Origin: Pseudomonas fulva NBRC 16637 = DSM 17717
GTDB taxonomy: Bacteria; Pseudomonadota; Gammaproteobacteria; Pseudomonadales; Pseudomonadaceae
DNA: 58,992 nucleotides
Direction of reading: 5' to 3'
Assembly (NCBI RefSeq): GCF_000730565.1
Contig: NZ_BBIQ01000026.1
Coordinates: 1-58,992 of the forward strand
Below the pieces are notes generated by a model that was not told where the DNA came from, did not search any database, and saw nothing but the letters and a program-made list of their open reading frames with translations. Of this stretch, positions 27,465-36,679 are shown piece by piece. Position numbers and translations under genes: made by a program. Within the stretch, counting starts at the first letter, position 1; each line of letters begins with the position of its first letter.

Positions 27465-28829
27465 TCAGCGGATGCCCGACTGACGCAGGGCCGCAGGCTG
27501 GAAGTCGGCCTTGCTGGCAGTAAAGTTGAAGTTGTAGGCACGCTTTTCTTCGTTCTTCATGCCCAAGGCCAGGTAGCGCCCCGATTGCAGGTCATAGATG
27601 GCTTCCAGGGTGATCCATGGTACCTCGACGTTGTAGTACGGCTGCGAATGGGCTTCAGAGACGCGCCACAGCTGGTTGCGCCCGTCATACTGGTCGATCA
27701 CGGCAGCTTGCCAGGTGTCTTCGTCGATGTAGAAATCACGCTTGGCGTAGATATGTCGCTGGCCGGGCTTGAGTGTGGCCACCACATGCCAGACGCGGCG
27801 CAGCTCGTAGCGGGCCAGGTCCTGGTTGATGTGCCCTGCCTTGATGATGTCGGCGTACTTGAGCTTCGGGTCGTCGAGCTTGAAGGCGTTGGAGGCGATG
27901 TACAGCTCCTTTTTACCTTCGAGCTTCCAGTCATAGCGGTCCGGAGCGCCGTTGAACATGTCCAGGTTATCGGAGGTGCGCAGGCCGTCGGCAGCCGTCC
28001 CCGGGCCGTCGTACGACACCTGCGGCGCCTGACGTACGCGGCGTTGGCCGGCGTTGTAGATCCATGCCTTGCGCGGTTCCTTGACCTGGTCGAGGGTTTC
28101 GTGAACGAGCAGCACGGTGCCTGCAAGGCGTGCCGGCGCGGTCACTTCCTGCTTGAAGTAGAACAGGATGTTGCCTGGATTGTTGGGGTCGTAGTCTTTC
28201 ATCCGATCACGGAACACGAACTGATCAGAGAAAGACACCGGGTTGAAGGAACCATTCTGCTGCGGGGTCGCCTGGATGACCTGGCGGCTCACACTGCCAC
28301 CGCGGTAGCGAGTGATGTGGTTCCAGATCACTTCCAGCCCATTCTGTGGGATGGGGAACGGCACTGCCGTGCGGAAGTTGTTCAGGCCGTTACCACCTTC
28401 CACCAGGGTTGCCTGGGTGGCGTTTTCCTTGATTGCAGCAAACACCTCGGCCGGTACCGTTGACCCACGGTGCGTCTTGTAGACAGGCAACTTGTAGGTG
28501 TCCGGGTAGCGCTTGAGCATGGCCATCTGGCCTGGAGACAGTTTGTCCTTGTACTGGTCGGCGTTCTGCGCGGTGATGGTGAACAGCGGTTGCTCGGTAC
28601 CGTAGGGGTCGGCGAGGAAGCCTTTGCCATCGACGCTGCCGGCCGTCTTCGAAAGCGGCTGCCAGGGCCCGATGGAGCCATCGGCGTTGCCGGCCTTTTC
28701 TGCGCCCATCGGGGTCAGGGTGTTGCCCAATTTGGCCGCTTCGCCGGCCGGTACTGCCGCCATCACGCTGGTTGCCAGCAGGGACAGGCCCAGCACACCG
28801 GCTTGCAGCAGACTTCTGGTGTTGTTCAT
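27465..28829 (-). CDS. DUF1329 family exported protein (LolA-like fold)
   Basis: A 454-residue exported protein. The signal peptide ends near VMA-AVPAGEAAKLG. The mature part belongs to DUF1329, a family placed with LolA/LolB-like half-barrels that carry lipids. It always sits next to a DUF1302 barrel gene, here 25 bases upstream on the same strand. The pair is linked in many proteobacteria to growth on hydrophobic substrates, such as fatty acids, steroids and aromatic esters, but no transport activity has been shown to my knowledge. The nearby acyl-CoA ligase fits that theme. Confidence 0.9.
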   Translation of the reverse strand: MNNTRSLLQAGVLGLSLLATSVMAAVPAGEAAKLGNTLTPMGAEKAGNADGSIGPWQPLSKTAGSVDGKGFLADPYGTEQPLFTITAQNADQYKDKLSPGQMAMLKRYPDTYKLPVYKTHRGSTVPAEVFAAIKENATQATLVEGGNGLNNFRTAVPFPIPQNGLEVIWNHITRYRGGSVSRQVIQATPQQNGSFNPVSFSDQFVFRDRMKDYDPNNPGNILFYFKQEVTAPARLAGTVLLVHETLDQVKEPRKAWIYNAGQRRVRQAPQVSYDGPGTAADGLRTSDNLDMFNGAPDRYDWKLEGKKELYIASNAFKLDDPKLKYADIIKAGHINQDLARYELRRVWHVVATLKPGQRHIYAKRDFYIDEDTWQAAVIDQYDGRNQLWRVSEAHSQPYYNVEVPWITLEAIYDLQSGRYLALGMKNEEKRAYNFNFTASKADFQPAALRQSGIR

Positions 28830-28854
28830 GTCGTGTCGTCCTGGATCCGTATGC

Positions 28855-30741
28855 TTAGAAGTTCACGCCGAAGCTGAGGGCGAGGAAGTCGCGGTCATCC
28901 ACGGTGCTGTACTTGCCGTCGAAGAAATTGGTGTACGACAGGCTGGCGGTGTAGGTGTTCTGGTACTCGGCATCGAGCCCCAGGCTGACGGCCTTGCGGC
29001 CCTCCTCGAAGTTGCCGCCTGGGCCTGGCGAGTAACCGGAGACGTCATGAGACCAGGCCACGCTCGGCTTGAGGTTGACGCCTGCGAACACATCGTTGTA
29101 GTCCCAGATGACCCGGGCGCGGTAGCCCCACGAGGTGCTGGTGGTGTAGCCGTCGTTCTCGCACTTGCGGTTCAGGTTGGCCGTCGAGGCACCGGCACCT
29201 GCGCCAGCAATGGTGCTGGTGTTGAGCGCCTGGCAGGTATTGGCCCCACCGGTGGCGGGCAACGGGCCAGGGCCGAACACCGGATCGCGGCCGTAGCGTG
29301 TGTCGTAGGCGCTTTCCAGGCCGCCCACATGGGTCACGCCCAGCTCGCCTACCACGGTCATGCGGCTGGCGCCCATCACCTGGTCGAAGAAGTGGGTCAG
29401 GGTGGTCTGGAACTGAGTGACTTCCTTGCGCCGGTAGCCATGCAGGTCCTGACCAGGCACGCCATCGAGCAGCGACGCGTTGCTCAAGGCGCCGCCCAGC
29501 GGGCGCACACCGGCGAACAGGATGTCGGTGGTGTTGAGCTGCACAGGTGCGTTGGGGCGGTAGCTGATCTCACCGCTCCAGGCGGTGCCGGTGGGCAGCG
29601 TGGTGGAGAAGCTCAGGCCATACAGGCGAATGTCTTCGGGGTACTCGACGAAGTACTTGGAGTTGCCAGCCACGATCAACGGTGCCAGTGCACGCAACTG
29701 CGCTGGAAGGGTCGGGATGGCGGAGAAGACCGAAGGCGATGCGCCGGTTGCGCTGAAGATCGGCGCACGGCTGTGGTAGTTCATGAAGTAGGCGCCAAAC
29801 TCGGTGTCCAGCGGTTCGAACATGTAGCGCATGGCCACACCGAACTGACCGCTGTCACGGGCATCGCGGTCGCCGCCACGGCGCACCATCACCCCTTCTT
29901 CGTTGATGTTGACGCCGCGGGTGGCCAGGAACTGGCGAGCGGCGGCAGGCACGGTACGGCTGCTGTTGAGCACGCGCAGGTTGTCGGTGCAGCCGTCGGC
30001 AATGATGTCTGGCTGTGAGAAGAAGGTGCCGCAGTTGTCGACGACGGTCTGGTCCCACTCGAGCTGGTAGAAGGCCTCGGCCGACAGGTTGTCGGTCAGG
30101 CTCTGGGACACATAGAACATGTTGACCGGAATCAGGCCTTCCTTGATCTCGGCCCCAGGCCGGCGAAACGCCGACACGTCGATCGGGTTGATGGCATTGA
30201 TGCCGCTGCCGATGAAGGTGCTCTCGCCCCAGCTGACCACTTGCTTGCCCAGGCGCACCGAGCCCGGCTGATCGCCGATGGAGTAGTTGTGGTAGACGAA
30301 GGCGTCGAGCAGCTCGGCACCCGAGGACTTGGCCCCTTCCTTGCGGTTGGAGTCGCTGATGTCCTTGAACCGCCGGCCCTCGTCCTTGAGTTCGAAGTCG
30401 TACCAGTACTTGCCGCGCACGAAGATGCCGGTATCGCCGTACTTGAGCTCCAGGTCGTGGATGCCCTTGAAGATCTTGGAGAAGGTCTCGCCCTTCTTGA
30501 AGTTGAGGTGGCCGTCGTCGGACGTTTGCGAAAGGCCCTTGCCGCCGTTGTTGACCCCGATCAGGTTGCGGTTGGGGTTGGCCGTGGACCAACTGGCGCC
30601 GATGGAGAGCGACGAGTCGAACTGGCCTTCGATTTCACCGATGTTGAAACTGACCGCGAAAGCGGGACTGGCAAGGGTGGACGCCAGGCTTACAGCCATG
30701 GGCAACCTGGCCCTGCGCCAGAACGGGTTTGCAGATTTCAT
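28855..30741 (-). CDS. DUF1302 family outer-membrane barrel protein
   Basis: A 628-residue protein with a signal peptide cut near AFA-VSFNIGEIEGQ. It shows repeated alternating beta-strand patterns and a terminal phenylalanine (LALSFGVNF), the mark of an outer-membrane barrel. It is first of the DUF1302-DUF1329 pair. The ATG at 30741 has GGAG at suitable distance, and an earlier in-frame start is dismissed because it lacks a signal peptide. A role in passage of hydrophobic compounds is inferred from family context. Confidence 0.9.
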   Translation of the reverse strand: MKSANPFWRRARLPMAVSLASTLASPAFAVSFNIGEIEGQFDSSLSIGASWSTANPNRNLIGVNNGGKGLSQTSDDGHLNFKKGETFSKIFKGIHDLELKYGDTGIFVRGKYWYDFELKDEGRRFKDISDSNRKEGAKSSGAELLDAFVYHNYSIGDQPGSVRLGKQVVSWGESTFIGSGINAINPIDVSAFRRPGAEIKEGLIPVNMFYVSQSLTDNLSAEAFYQLEWDQTVVDNCGTFFSQPDIIADGCTDNLRVLNSSRTVPAAARQFLATRGVNINEEGVMVRRGGDRDARDSGQFGVAMRYMFEPLDTEFGAYFMNYHSRAPIFSATGASPSVFSAIPTLPAQLRALAPLIVAGNSKYFVEYPEDIRLYGLSFSTTLPTGTAWSGEISYRPNAPVQLNTTDILFAGVRPLGGALSNASLLDGVPGQDLHGYRRKEVTQFQTTLTHFFDQVMGASRMTVVGELGVTHVGGLESAYDTRYGRDPVFGPGPLPATGGANTCQALNTSTIAGAGAGASTANLNRKCENDGYTTSTSWGYRARVIWDYNDVFAGVNLKPSVAWSHDVSGYSPGPGGNFEEGRKAVSLGLDAEYQNTYTASLSYTNFFDGKYSTVDDRDFLALSFGVNF

Positions 30742-31047
30742 CGACGCTACTCCATGTTCTTTTTTGTTATGGCAGTGGTGCTTCAAGGAACGGCCCGAAC
30801 GACCGGTGTGCAAGCCTGCGCCTGCTCACCCTCCCCTCCCGAAAGCCCCTGGCCCCGACTATAGCCAGCAAGGCACAGGCGCTCGATCCCTCTAAAGTGT
30901 GATTTGCGCTCCGTGCCGCCAGGGCGGTGCTGTGTGCTCCGACTGCGCCCCGGCCGTGCCGAAGAATGGCGCATTTGCGCAATTTGGCAAGCACTGCACC
31001 GCTCTGGCATGCGGGTTGGCCCGGGACAGATTGCCGCATGCCCGCTT
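30742..31047. other. Non-coding stretch between DUF1302 gene and acyl-CoA ligase gene
   Basis: This 306-base gap holds the promoter region of the DUF1302-DUF1329 pair. The best core element is TATAGT on the minus strand at 30858-30863, with no convincing -35. I see no MalT-like repeated operator that I can defend, no small gene with a ribosome site, and no intrinsic terminator for the ligase gene. Confidence 0.4.
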
Positions 31048-32730
31048 TCACAGGGTGGACAGGAAGGCACTGTTACCGGCCTGCCACTCGATAATGTCCT
31101 GGCGGATGCGTTTCTTGTCGAGCTTGCCGACACTGGTCTTGGGAATTTCAGTAACAAGGGCGACCTGACTGGGGATGGCCCACTTGTTGATGCGCCCTTG
31201 CTCCACGAACGGCTTGAGGTGCTCCTTGAGTGCCTTGGCGTCGATCGCCTGGCCTTCGCGCACCACTACCAGGGCAAAGGGGCGCTCGCCCCACTGCGGG
31301 TCGGCAGCCCCGACCACCGCCACTTCCCGCACAGCCGGATGCGCGCTGATCATGTCTTCCAAATCCAGCGAAGACAGCCATTCGCCGCCGGTCTTGATCA
31401 CATCCTTGATGCGATCGCGGATGTCGATGAAACCCATGCTGTCGAGCGTGGCGACGTCGCCGGTGTGCAGCCAGCCGTTCTCCCACAAGGCCTGGCTCTT
31501 TTCCGGCTCTTTGAAATAGCCCTGCGTCAACCATGGCGCGCGCAGCACCAGTTCACCCTGGCTTTCACCGTCGGCGGGCAGGAAACGCCCTTGTGCATCG
31601 ATGATGGCCGCCTCCACCAGCGGCACCGGTACACCGGCCTTGATGCGGTAACTGATGCGCTCATCTTCGGTGCCGGCCTGCAGCTCGTCGTTGAGGTGCG
31701 CGGCACTGATCAACGGGCACGTCTCGGACATGCCATAGGCCGCTGTCAGCTGAATGCCGCGGGCGTAGGCCGCATCGTAGAGCGAACGGTTCAGCGCACT
31801 GCCGCCGATGATGATTTTCCAACCGCCGAAATCCACACCTTTGCCGTGAGGGCAGTTGAGCAGCATCTGCAGGATGGTGGGCACGCAGTGGGAGAAGGTG
31901 ACCCGCTCTTCGCGCCACAGCTTGAGCAGCATCTCGGGCTCGTAACGCCCCGGGTACACCTGCTTGACGCCCAGCATGGTCGCAACGTACGGAATACCCC
32001 AGGCATGTACGTGGAACATGGGGGTGATGGGCATGTACACGTCATCGCTACCCAGCAGCCGCACACTGTCAATGCTGCCCATGACCGAGGCTTCGGCCAG
32101 CGTATGCAGGACCAGTTGCCGATGGGTGAAATACACCCCCTTGGGGTTGCCCGTGGTGCCTGTGGTGTAGAAGGTGGTGGCGACCGAGTGTTCGTCGAAG
32201 TCGGGGAAATCGTACTGCGTGCTCGCGCCAGCCAACAGCTGTTCATACTCGCCGACCAGGTTAGGCAAGGCCGCCTGGGTGTCCGCCCCATCGGTCAGCA
32301 GCACGGTGCGCTCGACCGTGGTCAGCTGGCCGGCAATGGACTGGTACAACTCGATGAAGTCGCTGTTGACCAGCACCAGCCGGTCTTCGGCATGATTCAT
32401 GGTGTAAAGAATCTGGTCGGGCGAGAGGCGCACGTTGATGGTATGCACCACCGCCCCGATCATCGGGATGGCGAACATACACTCAAGGTAGCGGTGGCTG
32501 TCCCAGTCCATCACTGCCACGGTATCACCGGCCTTGACCCCAGCTTCGCTCAGCACGTTGGCCAACTGCGCGATGCGCTGGTTCAACTGGGCGTAGGTCA
32601 GCCGCACCTGGTCCCGGTAGACGATCTCACGGGTTTTTTCGTAGCGGCTGGCCGACATCAGCAGGCGTTTGATCAGCAGGGGGTAGGCATAGGCGTCGTC
32701 GGCTGGCTTGAGGAGACGGGTCTGCAGCAT
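31048..32730 (-). CDS. Medium-chain fatty acid-CoA ligase (AlkK-like)
   Basis: A 560-residue AMP-forming acyl-CoA synthetase that activates fatty acids with ATP and CoA. The nucleotide motif TTGTTGNPKGVYFTHRQ, the A5 segment AAYGMSETCPL, and the hinge and lysine region GWLHTGDVATLDSMGFIDIRDRIKDVIKTGGEW are intact. Length and sequence style match AlkK. The KT2440 counterpart that I recall, PP_0763, acts on medium-chain and 3-hydroxy acids and can feed polyhydroxyalkanoate synthesis. The start at 32730 follows AAGGGAT. It is a separate unit upstream of the DUF1302 pair on the same strand. Confidence 0.9.
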   Translation of the reverse strand: MLQTRLLKPADDAYAYPLLIKRLLMSASRYEKTREIVYRDQVRLTYAQLNQRIAQLANVLSEAGVKAGDTVAVMDWDSHRYLECMFAIPMIGAVVHTINVRLSPDQILYTMNHAEDRLVLVNSDFIELYQSIAGQLTTVERTVLLTDGADTQAALPNLVGEYEQLLAGASTQYDFPDFDEHSVATTFYTTGTTGNPKGVYFTHRQLVLHTLAEASVMGSIDSVRLLGSDDVYMPITPMFHVHAWGIPYVATMLGVKQVYPGRYEPEMLLKLWREERVTFSHCVPTILQMLLNCPHGKGVDFGGWKIIIGGSALNRSLYDAAYARGIQLTAAYGMSETCPLISAAHLNDELQAGTEDERISYRIKAGVPVPLVEAAIIDAQGRFLPADGESQGELVLRAPWLTQGYFKEPEKSQALWENGWLHTGDVATLDSMGFIDIRDRIKDVIKTGGEWLSSLDLEDMISAHPAVREVAVVGAADPQWGERPFALVVVREGQAIDAKALKEHLKPFVEQGRINKWAIPSQVALVTEIPKTSVGKLDKKRIRQDIIEWQAGNSAFLSTL

Positions 32731-32935
32731 AAATATCCCTTTTATTGAGGCGAGGGCTTGCAAGGCGTGGCGTCACTGTAGTGTGCGACTGCGCCGGTCA
32801 AATCAGCCGAAGGAATGATTTGGCCAATGCAGCCTGAGGCGCCAGGCGTTGACGGGCGGCAAGCAGGGGCTGGACACTGGCCCACAGGCGTCAACCAGAC
32901 CTTCATCCCCCCTTCTCTGTAACCGGAGCCCATCT

Positions 32936-33901
32936 ATGCCCAGCTCGCGCCACGCCGTTTTTCTCGACCACGACTCCCTGGACCTGGGCGACCTGGACCT
33001 GACACCGCTGCATCAGTCGTTCGATTCACTGGCGCTGTTCGCTGCCACGACGCCAGAACAGGTGGCGGAACGTCTTCAAGGTGCTGTTGCGGTGATCAGT
33101 AACAAGGTGGTGCTCGACGCCGCCTGCCTCGAAGCGAACCCACAGCTCAAGCTGATCCTGGTGGCCGCCACCGGCAACAACAACGTCGACCTGGCTGCCG
33201 CACGGGCGCAAGGCATCACGGTCTGCAACTGCCAGGGCTACGGCACACCTTCGGTGGCCCAGCACACCCTGGGCCTGCTGCTGGCGCTGGCCACGCGCCT
33301 GTGTGATTACAACCAGGCGGTGGCCGAGGGGCGATGGGCCAAAGCTAGCCAGTTCTGCCTGTTGGACTATCCAATCGTCGAGCTGGAGGGCAAGACCCTC
33401 GGCTTGCTGGGCCATGGCGAACTGGGCGGTGCAGTGGCGCGCCTGGCCGAAGCCTTCGGCATGCGCGTGCTGAGCGGGCAGATTCCAGGCCGGCCGAGCC
33501 GTGCCGACCGCCTGCCCCTGGATGAACTGCTGCCACAGGTCGACGCCCTGACCTTGCATTGCCCCCTGAATGAGCACACCCGGCACATGATCGGCGAGCG
33601 CGAGCTGGCCTTGCTCAAGCCCGGTGCACTGGTGGTCAATACCGCCCGTGGCGGGCTGATCGATGAACAGGCGCTGGCCGATGCATTGCGCAGCGGCCAC
33701 CTGGGCGGGGCTGCAACCGACGTATTGAGCGTCGAGCCTCCGGTTGACGGCAACCCCCTGCTCGAACCTGGCATCGAGCGCCTGATCGTTACCCCTCACA
33801 GCGCCTGGGGCGCGGTCGAGGCGCGCCAGCGGATCGTGGGCCAACTGGCGGAAAACGCCCAGGCGTACTTTGCCGGGCAGGCACGCCGCGTGGTCGGCTG
33901 A
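32936..33901 (+). CDS. hprA: D-2-hydroxyacid dehydrogenase (glycerate/hydroxypyruvate reductase)
   Basis: A 321-residue NAD(P)-dependent D-isomer-specific dehydrogenase, most like HprA, which reduces hydroxypyruvate to D-glycerate. The nucleotide loop is LGLLGHGELGGAVARLAEAFG. The catalytic arginine is in NTARGGLIDE, the glutamate in SVEPPV and the histidine in VTPHSAWGA. The ATG at 32936 has CCGGAG nine bases upstream. It diverges from the acyl-CoA ligase gene. Specificity between glyoxylate and hydroxypyruvate cannot be told by eye. Confidence 0.88.
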   Translation: MPSSRHAVFLDHDSLDLGDLDLTPLHQSFDSLALFAATTPEQVAERLQGAVAVISNKVVLDAACLEANPQLKLILVAATGNNNVDLAAARAQGITVCNCQGYGTPSVAQHTLGLLLALATRLCDYNQAVAEGRWAKASQFCLLDYPIVELEGKTLGLLGHGELGGAVARLAEAFGMRVLSGQIPGRPSRADRLPLDELLPQVDALTLHCPLNEHTRHMIGERELALLKPGALVVNTARGGLIDEQALADALRSGHLGGAATDVLSVEPPVDGNPLLEPGIERLIVTPHSAWGAVEARQRIVGQLAENAQAYFAGQARRVVG

Positions 33902-33951
33902 GGCGCAAGCGCGGCTCTGCTACACTGCGCGATTTTTCGGAGGCGTCGTCC

Positions 33952-34947
33952 ATGGACCCGCGCAGTGAAGTGTTGCTCCGCCAGGCAGAGCTGTTCCAGG
34001 GCCCGCTGCTGATTGCAGGGGCCCCAGCCGATGGCCTGTTGGCTCAACTGCCCCAGGCTCATGCCTGGACCTGGCACGCAGGCGATCACGCCCTGCTCGA
34101 AAGCCGCTTTGCCGGCCGCTGCCATTGCGCGGTGGAGCCTCCAGCGGTGGACGTGCCCACTGCCGTGCTGTTTCTTCCCAAGTCGCGCGAGCTGGCGGCC
34201 TACCTGCTCACCACCCTGGCCGCACGCCTGCAAGGCGGCACGTTGTACGTGGTGGGTGAAAAGCGCGGGGGGATCGAAAGCGTCGCACGGCACCTCCAGG
34301 CATTGGGCAAGCCGCGCAAACTCGACAGCGCCCGGCACTGCCAACTGTGGCAAGTCAGCATCGAGCAGGCGCCGGAGGCAGTCGCGCTGCACACGTTGGC
34401 CAAGCAGTTCGAGCTGGCTCTGCCAGAGGGTCCCTTGCAGGTGGTGAGCCTGCCTGGGGTCTTCAGCCACGGCCGCCTCGACCGAGGCACGGCGGTGCTG
34501 CTGCGCCACCTGGAGGCGCTGCCCGAAGGTCATGTGCTGGACTTCGGCTGCGGCGCTGGCGTGCTGGGGACGGCAGTGAAACGGCGCTACCCAGACAGCC
34601 GGGTAACGATGCTCGATGTGGATGCCTTCGCCGTGGCCGCCAGCCGTCTGACCCTGGCGGCCAACGGCCTGGAAGCCGACGTCGTGCAAGGTGACGGTAT
34701 CGATGCAGCACCTTTGGACCTGGACGTGATACTGAGCAACCCACCGTTTCACACCGGGGTCCATACCGATTACCAAGCATCGGAGAAATTGCTGCAAAAA
34801 TCTGCCGTTCATCTGCGAAAAGGCGGCCAAATACGCTTGGTAGCCAACACCTTCCTGCGCTACAAACCGATCATCGAAGCAGCGTTGGGCAACTGTCAGG
34901 TCCTGGAGGAAGCCGACGGGTTCAGGATCTACCAGGCAACACGCTGA
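33952..34947 (+). CDS. rsmC: 16S rRNA (guanine(1207)-N(2))-methyltransferase RsmC
   Basis: A 331-residue tandem methyltransferase. The inactive N-terminal half is followed by the catalytic half with the SAM motif VLDFGCGAGVLGTAV and the NPPFHTG signature (SNPPFHTGVHTDYQ). It methylates G1207 of 16S rRNA in the small subunit using SAM. Length and motif order match RsmC. A GGAGG site precedes the ATG. It is followed by the manganese riboswitch region of the next gene. Confidence 0.94.
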   Translation: MDPRSEVLLRQAELFQGPLLIAGAPADGLLAQLPQAHAWTWHAGDHALLESRFAGRCHCAVEPPAVDVPTAVLFLPKSRELAAYLLTTLAARLQGGTLYVVGEKRGGIESVARHLQALGKPRKLDSARHCQLWQVSIEQAPEAVALHTLAKQFELALPEGPLQVVSLPGVFSHGRLDRGTAVLLRHLEALPEGHVLDFGCGAGVLGTAVKRRYPDSRVTMLDVDAFAVAASRLTLAANGLEADVVQGDGIDAAPLDLDVILSNPPFHTGVHTDYQASEKLLQKSAVHLRKGGQIRLVANTFLRYKPIIEAALGNCQVLEEADGFRIYQATR

Positions 34948-34959
34948 TAAAAACAGCGC

Positions 34960-34988
34960 TTGCCGAAACCGTTTCGCCTAGGCAGAAT
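34960..34988 (+). promoter_or_regulatory. Predicted promoter of the GDT1 riboswitch transcript
   Basis: TTGCCG (34960-34965) and CAGAAT (34983-34988) with a 17-base spacer each match 4 of 6 consensus positions. The expected start near 34995 coincides with the first base of riboswitch stem P1, which supports the call. The spacer holds the palindrome CGAAAC-C-GTTTCG (34964-34976). Confidence 0.5.
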
Positions 34989-34995
34989 CCGCACC

Positions 34996-35145
34996 GTCCT
35001 AGGGGAGTAGTCTCCCGCGAGCGCCACGCTCGCCCGGTACGCGTCAACATACTTGGTCCACAGACCATGGCGCGTGCGACCCACCATGCAAACCTGCATG
35101 GCCAGGCCTGCACAGACAGGCCCGGGGTTTGACAAGACCTATGAC
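34996..35145 (+). ncRNA. yybP-ykoY manganese riboswitch
   Basis: The aptamer is recognised from its conserved segments: GGGGAGTAG at 35002-35010, GTCAACATACTTGG at 35043-35056 and GACAAGACC at 35131-35139. Stem P1 can form between 34996-35003 and 35138-35145 with one mismatch. This family senses Mn2+ and controls manganese export genes. The gene that follows encodes a TMEM165/GDT1 exporter, exactly the expected partner. Downstream pairing in the expression region is described in the findings. Confidence 0.9.
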
Positions 35146-35217
35146 ACGCACACCTTACCCGGGGCGGGGAGGTCGTACGTGTCATAGCCGTGTCGACCCG
35201 CCCCCGTAGGAATCCTG

Positions 35218-35802
35218 ATGCTGGAATCTCTGCTGGTCCCCACCGCAATCGTTGCCCTGGCCGAAATCGGCGACAAGACGCAGCTGCTCGCGCTCATCCT
35301 CGCTGCCCGCTTTCGCAAGCCCTGGCCCATCATTGCCGGCATCGTCGCGGCCACGCTGGCCAACCATGCCGCAGCAGGTGCCGTGGGCGCCTGGTTCGGC
35401 AGTTTCTTCAGCGACGCTGCGCTGCATTGGATCCTGGCCGCCAGCTTCACCGCCACGGCCCTGTGGACGCTGGTGCCGGACAAAATGGACGACGACGAAA
35501 ACCCTGCGCGCCGCTTCGGGCCGTTCCTGACCACGCTGATCGCGTTCTTCCTTGCCGAGATCGGGGACAAGACCCAGGTCGCCACGGTCATGCTGGCTGC
35601 GCAGTACCCACACCTGATCATGGTCATCGTCGGTACCACGCTGGGCATGCTGATCGCCAACGTGCCCGTGGTGCTGGCGGGTAATTTCGCCGCCGACAAA
35701 CTGCCGCTGACGCTGATTCGCCGCCTGGCGGCCGCCGCGTTCTTCGTGCTCGCGATCGTTGCGGTCTACACGGCCATGAAGGCCAGCGGTTGGGTGGGTT
35801 GA
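35218..35802 (+). CDS. TMEM165/GDT1 family manganese exporter
   Basis: A 194-residue inner-membrane cation exchanger of the UPF0016/GDT1 family. The two signature repeats are seen: AEIGDKTQLLAL near residue 15 and AEIGDKTQVATV near residue 117, each in a membrane helix. About six hydrophobic helices are present. Bacterial members (MneA) export Mn2+, and the yybP-ykoY riboswitch in front supports that role. The start ATG follows TAGGAA. The gene is convergent with an M48 protease gene. Confidence 0.93.
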   Translation: MLESLLVPTAIVALAEIGDKTQLLALILAARFRKPWPIIAGIVAATLANHAAAGAVGAWFGSFFSDAALHWILAASFTATALWTLVPDKMDDDENPARRFGPFLTTLIAFFLAEIGDKTQVATVMLAAQYPHLIMVIVGTTLGMLIANVPVVLAGNFAADKLPLTLIRRLAAAAFFVLAIVAVYTAMKASGWVG

Positions 35803-35820
35803 CGCACCGGCGGGCAGACC

Positions 35821-35837
35821 GGCGCCTTCATGGCGCC
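35821..35837. terminator. Hairpin after the GDT1 gene
   Basis: GGCGCC, a 5-base loop and GGCGCC lie in the 58-base gap between the GDT1 and M48 stop codons. There is no T-tract. A weak bidirectional terminator is possible. Confidence 0.35.
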
Positions 35838-35860
35838 AGCTTGCCCACTTGCAGCCGGCC

Positions 35861-36679
35861 TCAGGGCTTGGCCGCTGCCTGATACAGTGGCATGACTTTG
35901 GGAATGGCTGCCTGCAAGGCGGCAATACGGCTGGCCGAGGCCGGGTGCGTACTCATGAACTCCGGTGGCGCCCCTTCCGAGGCCTTGCTCATCTTGTTCC
36001 ACAGGGTAATGGCCGCGTTCGGGTCGTAGCCTGCACGTGCCGAGAGCTCAAGACCGATCAGGTCTGCTTCGTTCTCGTTGGCCCGGCTGTTGGGCAAGGT
36101 CATGGCGTAGTTCACCACGGTGTCGGCCAGCGCCATGCTGTCCTGACCCAGGCCGAAGATGGCGCCGGCCCCCTGGCGCGCCATTTCCACGCCGTAGGCC
36201 TTGGACATGGCTTCACGGCTGTGCTCGCGCAAGGCGTGGGCGATTTCGTGACCCACGACGGCCGCGATCTCGGCGTCGTTGAGCTTGAGCTGATCGATCA
36301 GGCCCGTGTAGACGATGATCTTGCCGCCTGGTCCGCAGTTGGCATTGAGCTCATCGCTCTTGATCACGTTGACCTCCCACTTCCACTGCGCAGCGTCCGG
36401 CCGGAACTGGGGCGCTTGGGCAATCAATCGGTTGGCAATGGCCTGTACGCGCCTGGCATCGGCACTGGATTTGTCGAGCAAGCCTTTGCTGGACGCCTCG
36501 CCCAGGGTCTGTTGGTACGACTGGGCGTACATCGTGTTGACCTCGTCCGGCGACAGCATGCTGAACATGTACTGCTTGCGCTCAACGCCCACTGCACCGC
36601 CGCTGGTGGTGTTCACCCCTTGGCAGCCGGCGAGCAGGATGCCAGCGCTCAATAGGCTGATGACAAAAGACTTACGCAT
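35861..36679 (-). CDS. M48 family metalloprotease lipoprotein
   Basis: A 272-residue periplasmic zinc protease anchored by lipid. The signal peptide has the lipobox LLAGC with C19. The zinc motif is HEIAH (H144, E145, H148), and the third ligand is probably the glutamate in NENEADLIGLEL. It belongs to the LoiP/YcaL group of M48 peptidases that trim or quality-check outer-membrane proteins. There are no fused TPR repeats, unlike BepA. It is a single gene. Confidence 0.93.
   Translation of the reverse strand: MRKSFVISLLSAGILLAGCQGVNTTSGGAVGVERKQYMFSMLSPDEVNTMYAQSYQQTLGEASSKGLLDKSSADARRVQAIANRLIAQAPQFRPDAAQWKWEVNVIKSDELNANCGPGGKIIVYTGLIDQLKLNDAEIAAVVGHEIAHALREHSREAMSKAYGVEMARQGAGAIFGLGQDSMALADTVVNYAMTLPNSRANENEADLIGLELSARAGYDPNAAITLWNKMSKASEGAPPEFMSTHPASASRIAALQAAIPKVMPLYQAAAKP

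Noticed and set aside
30972..30990. Sigma-54-like TGGC and TTGC elements
   Set aside because: The GG to GC spacing is 9 rather than 10 bases, and the elements point away from the minus-strand genes.
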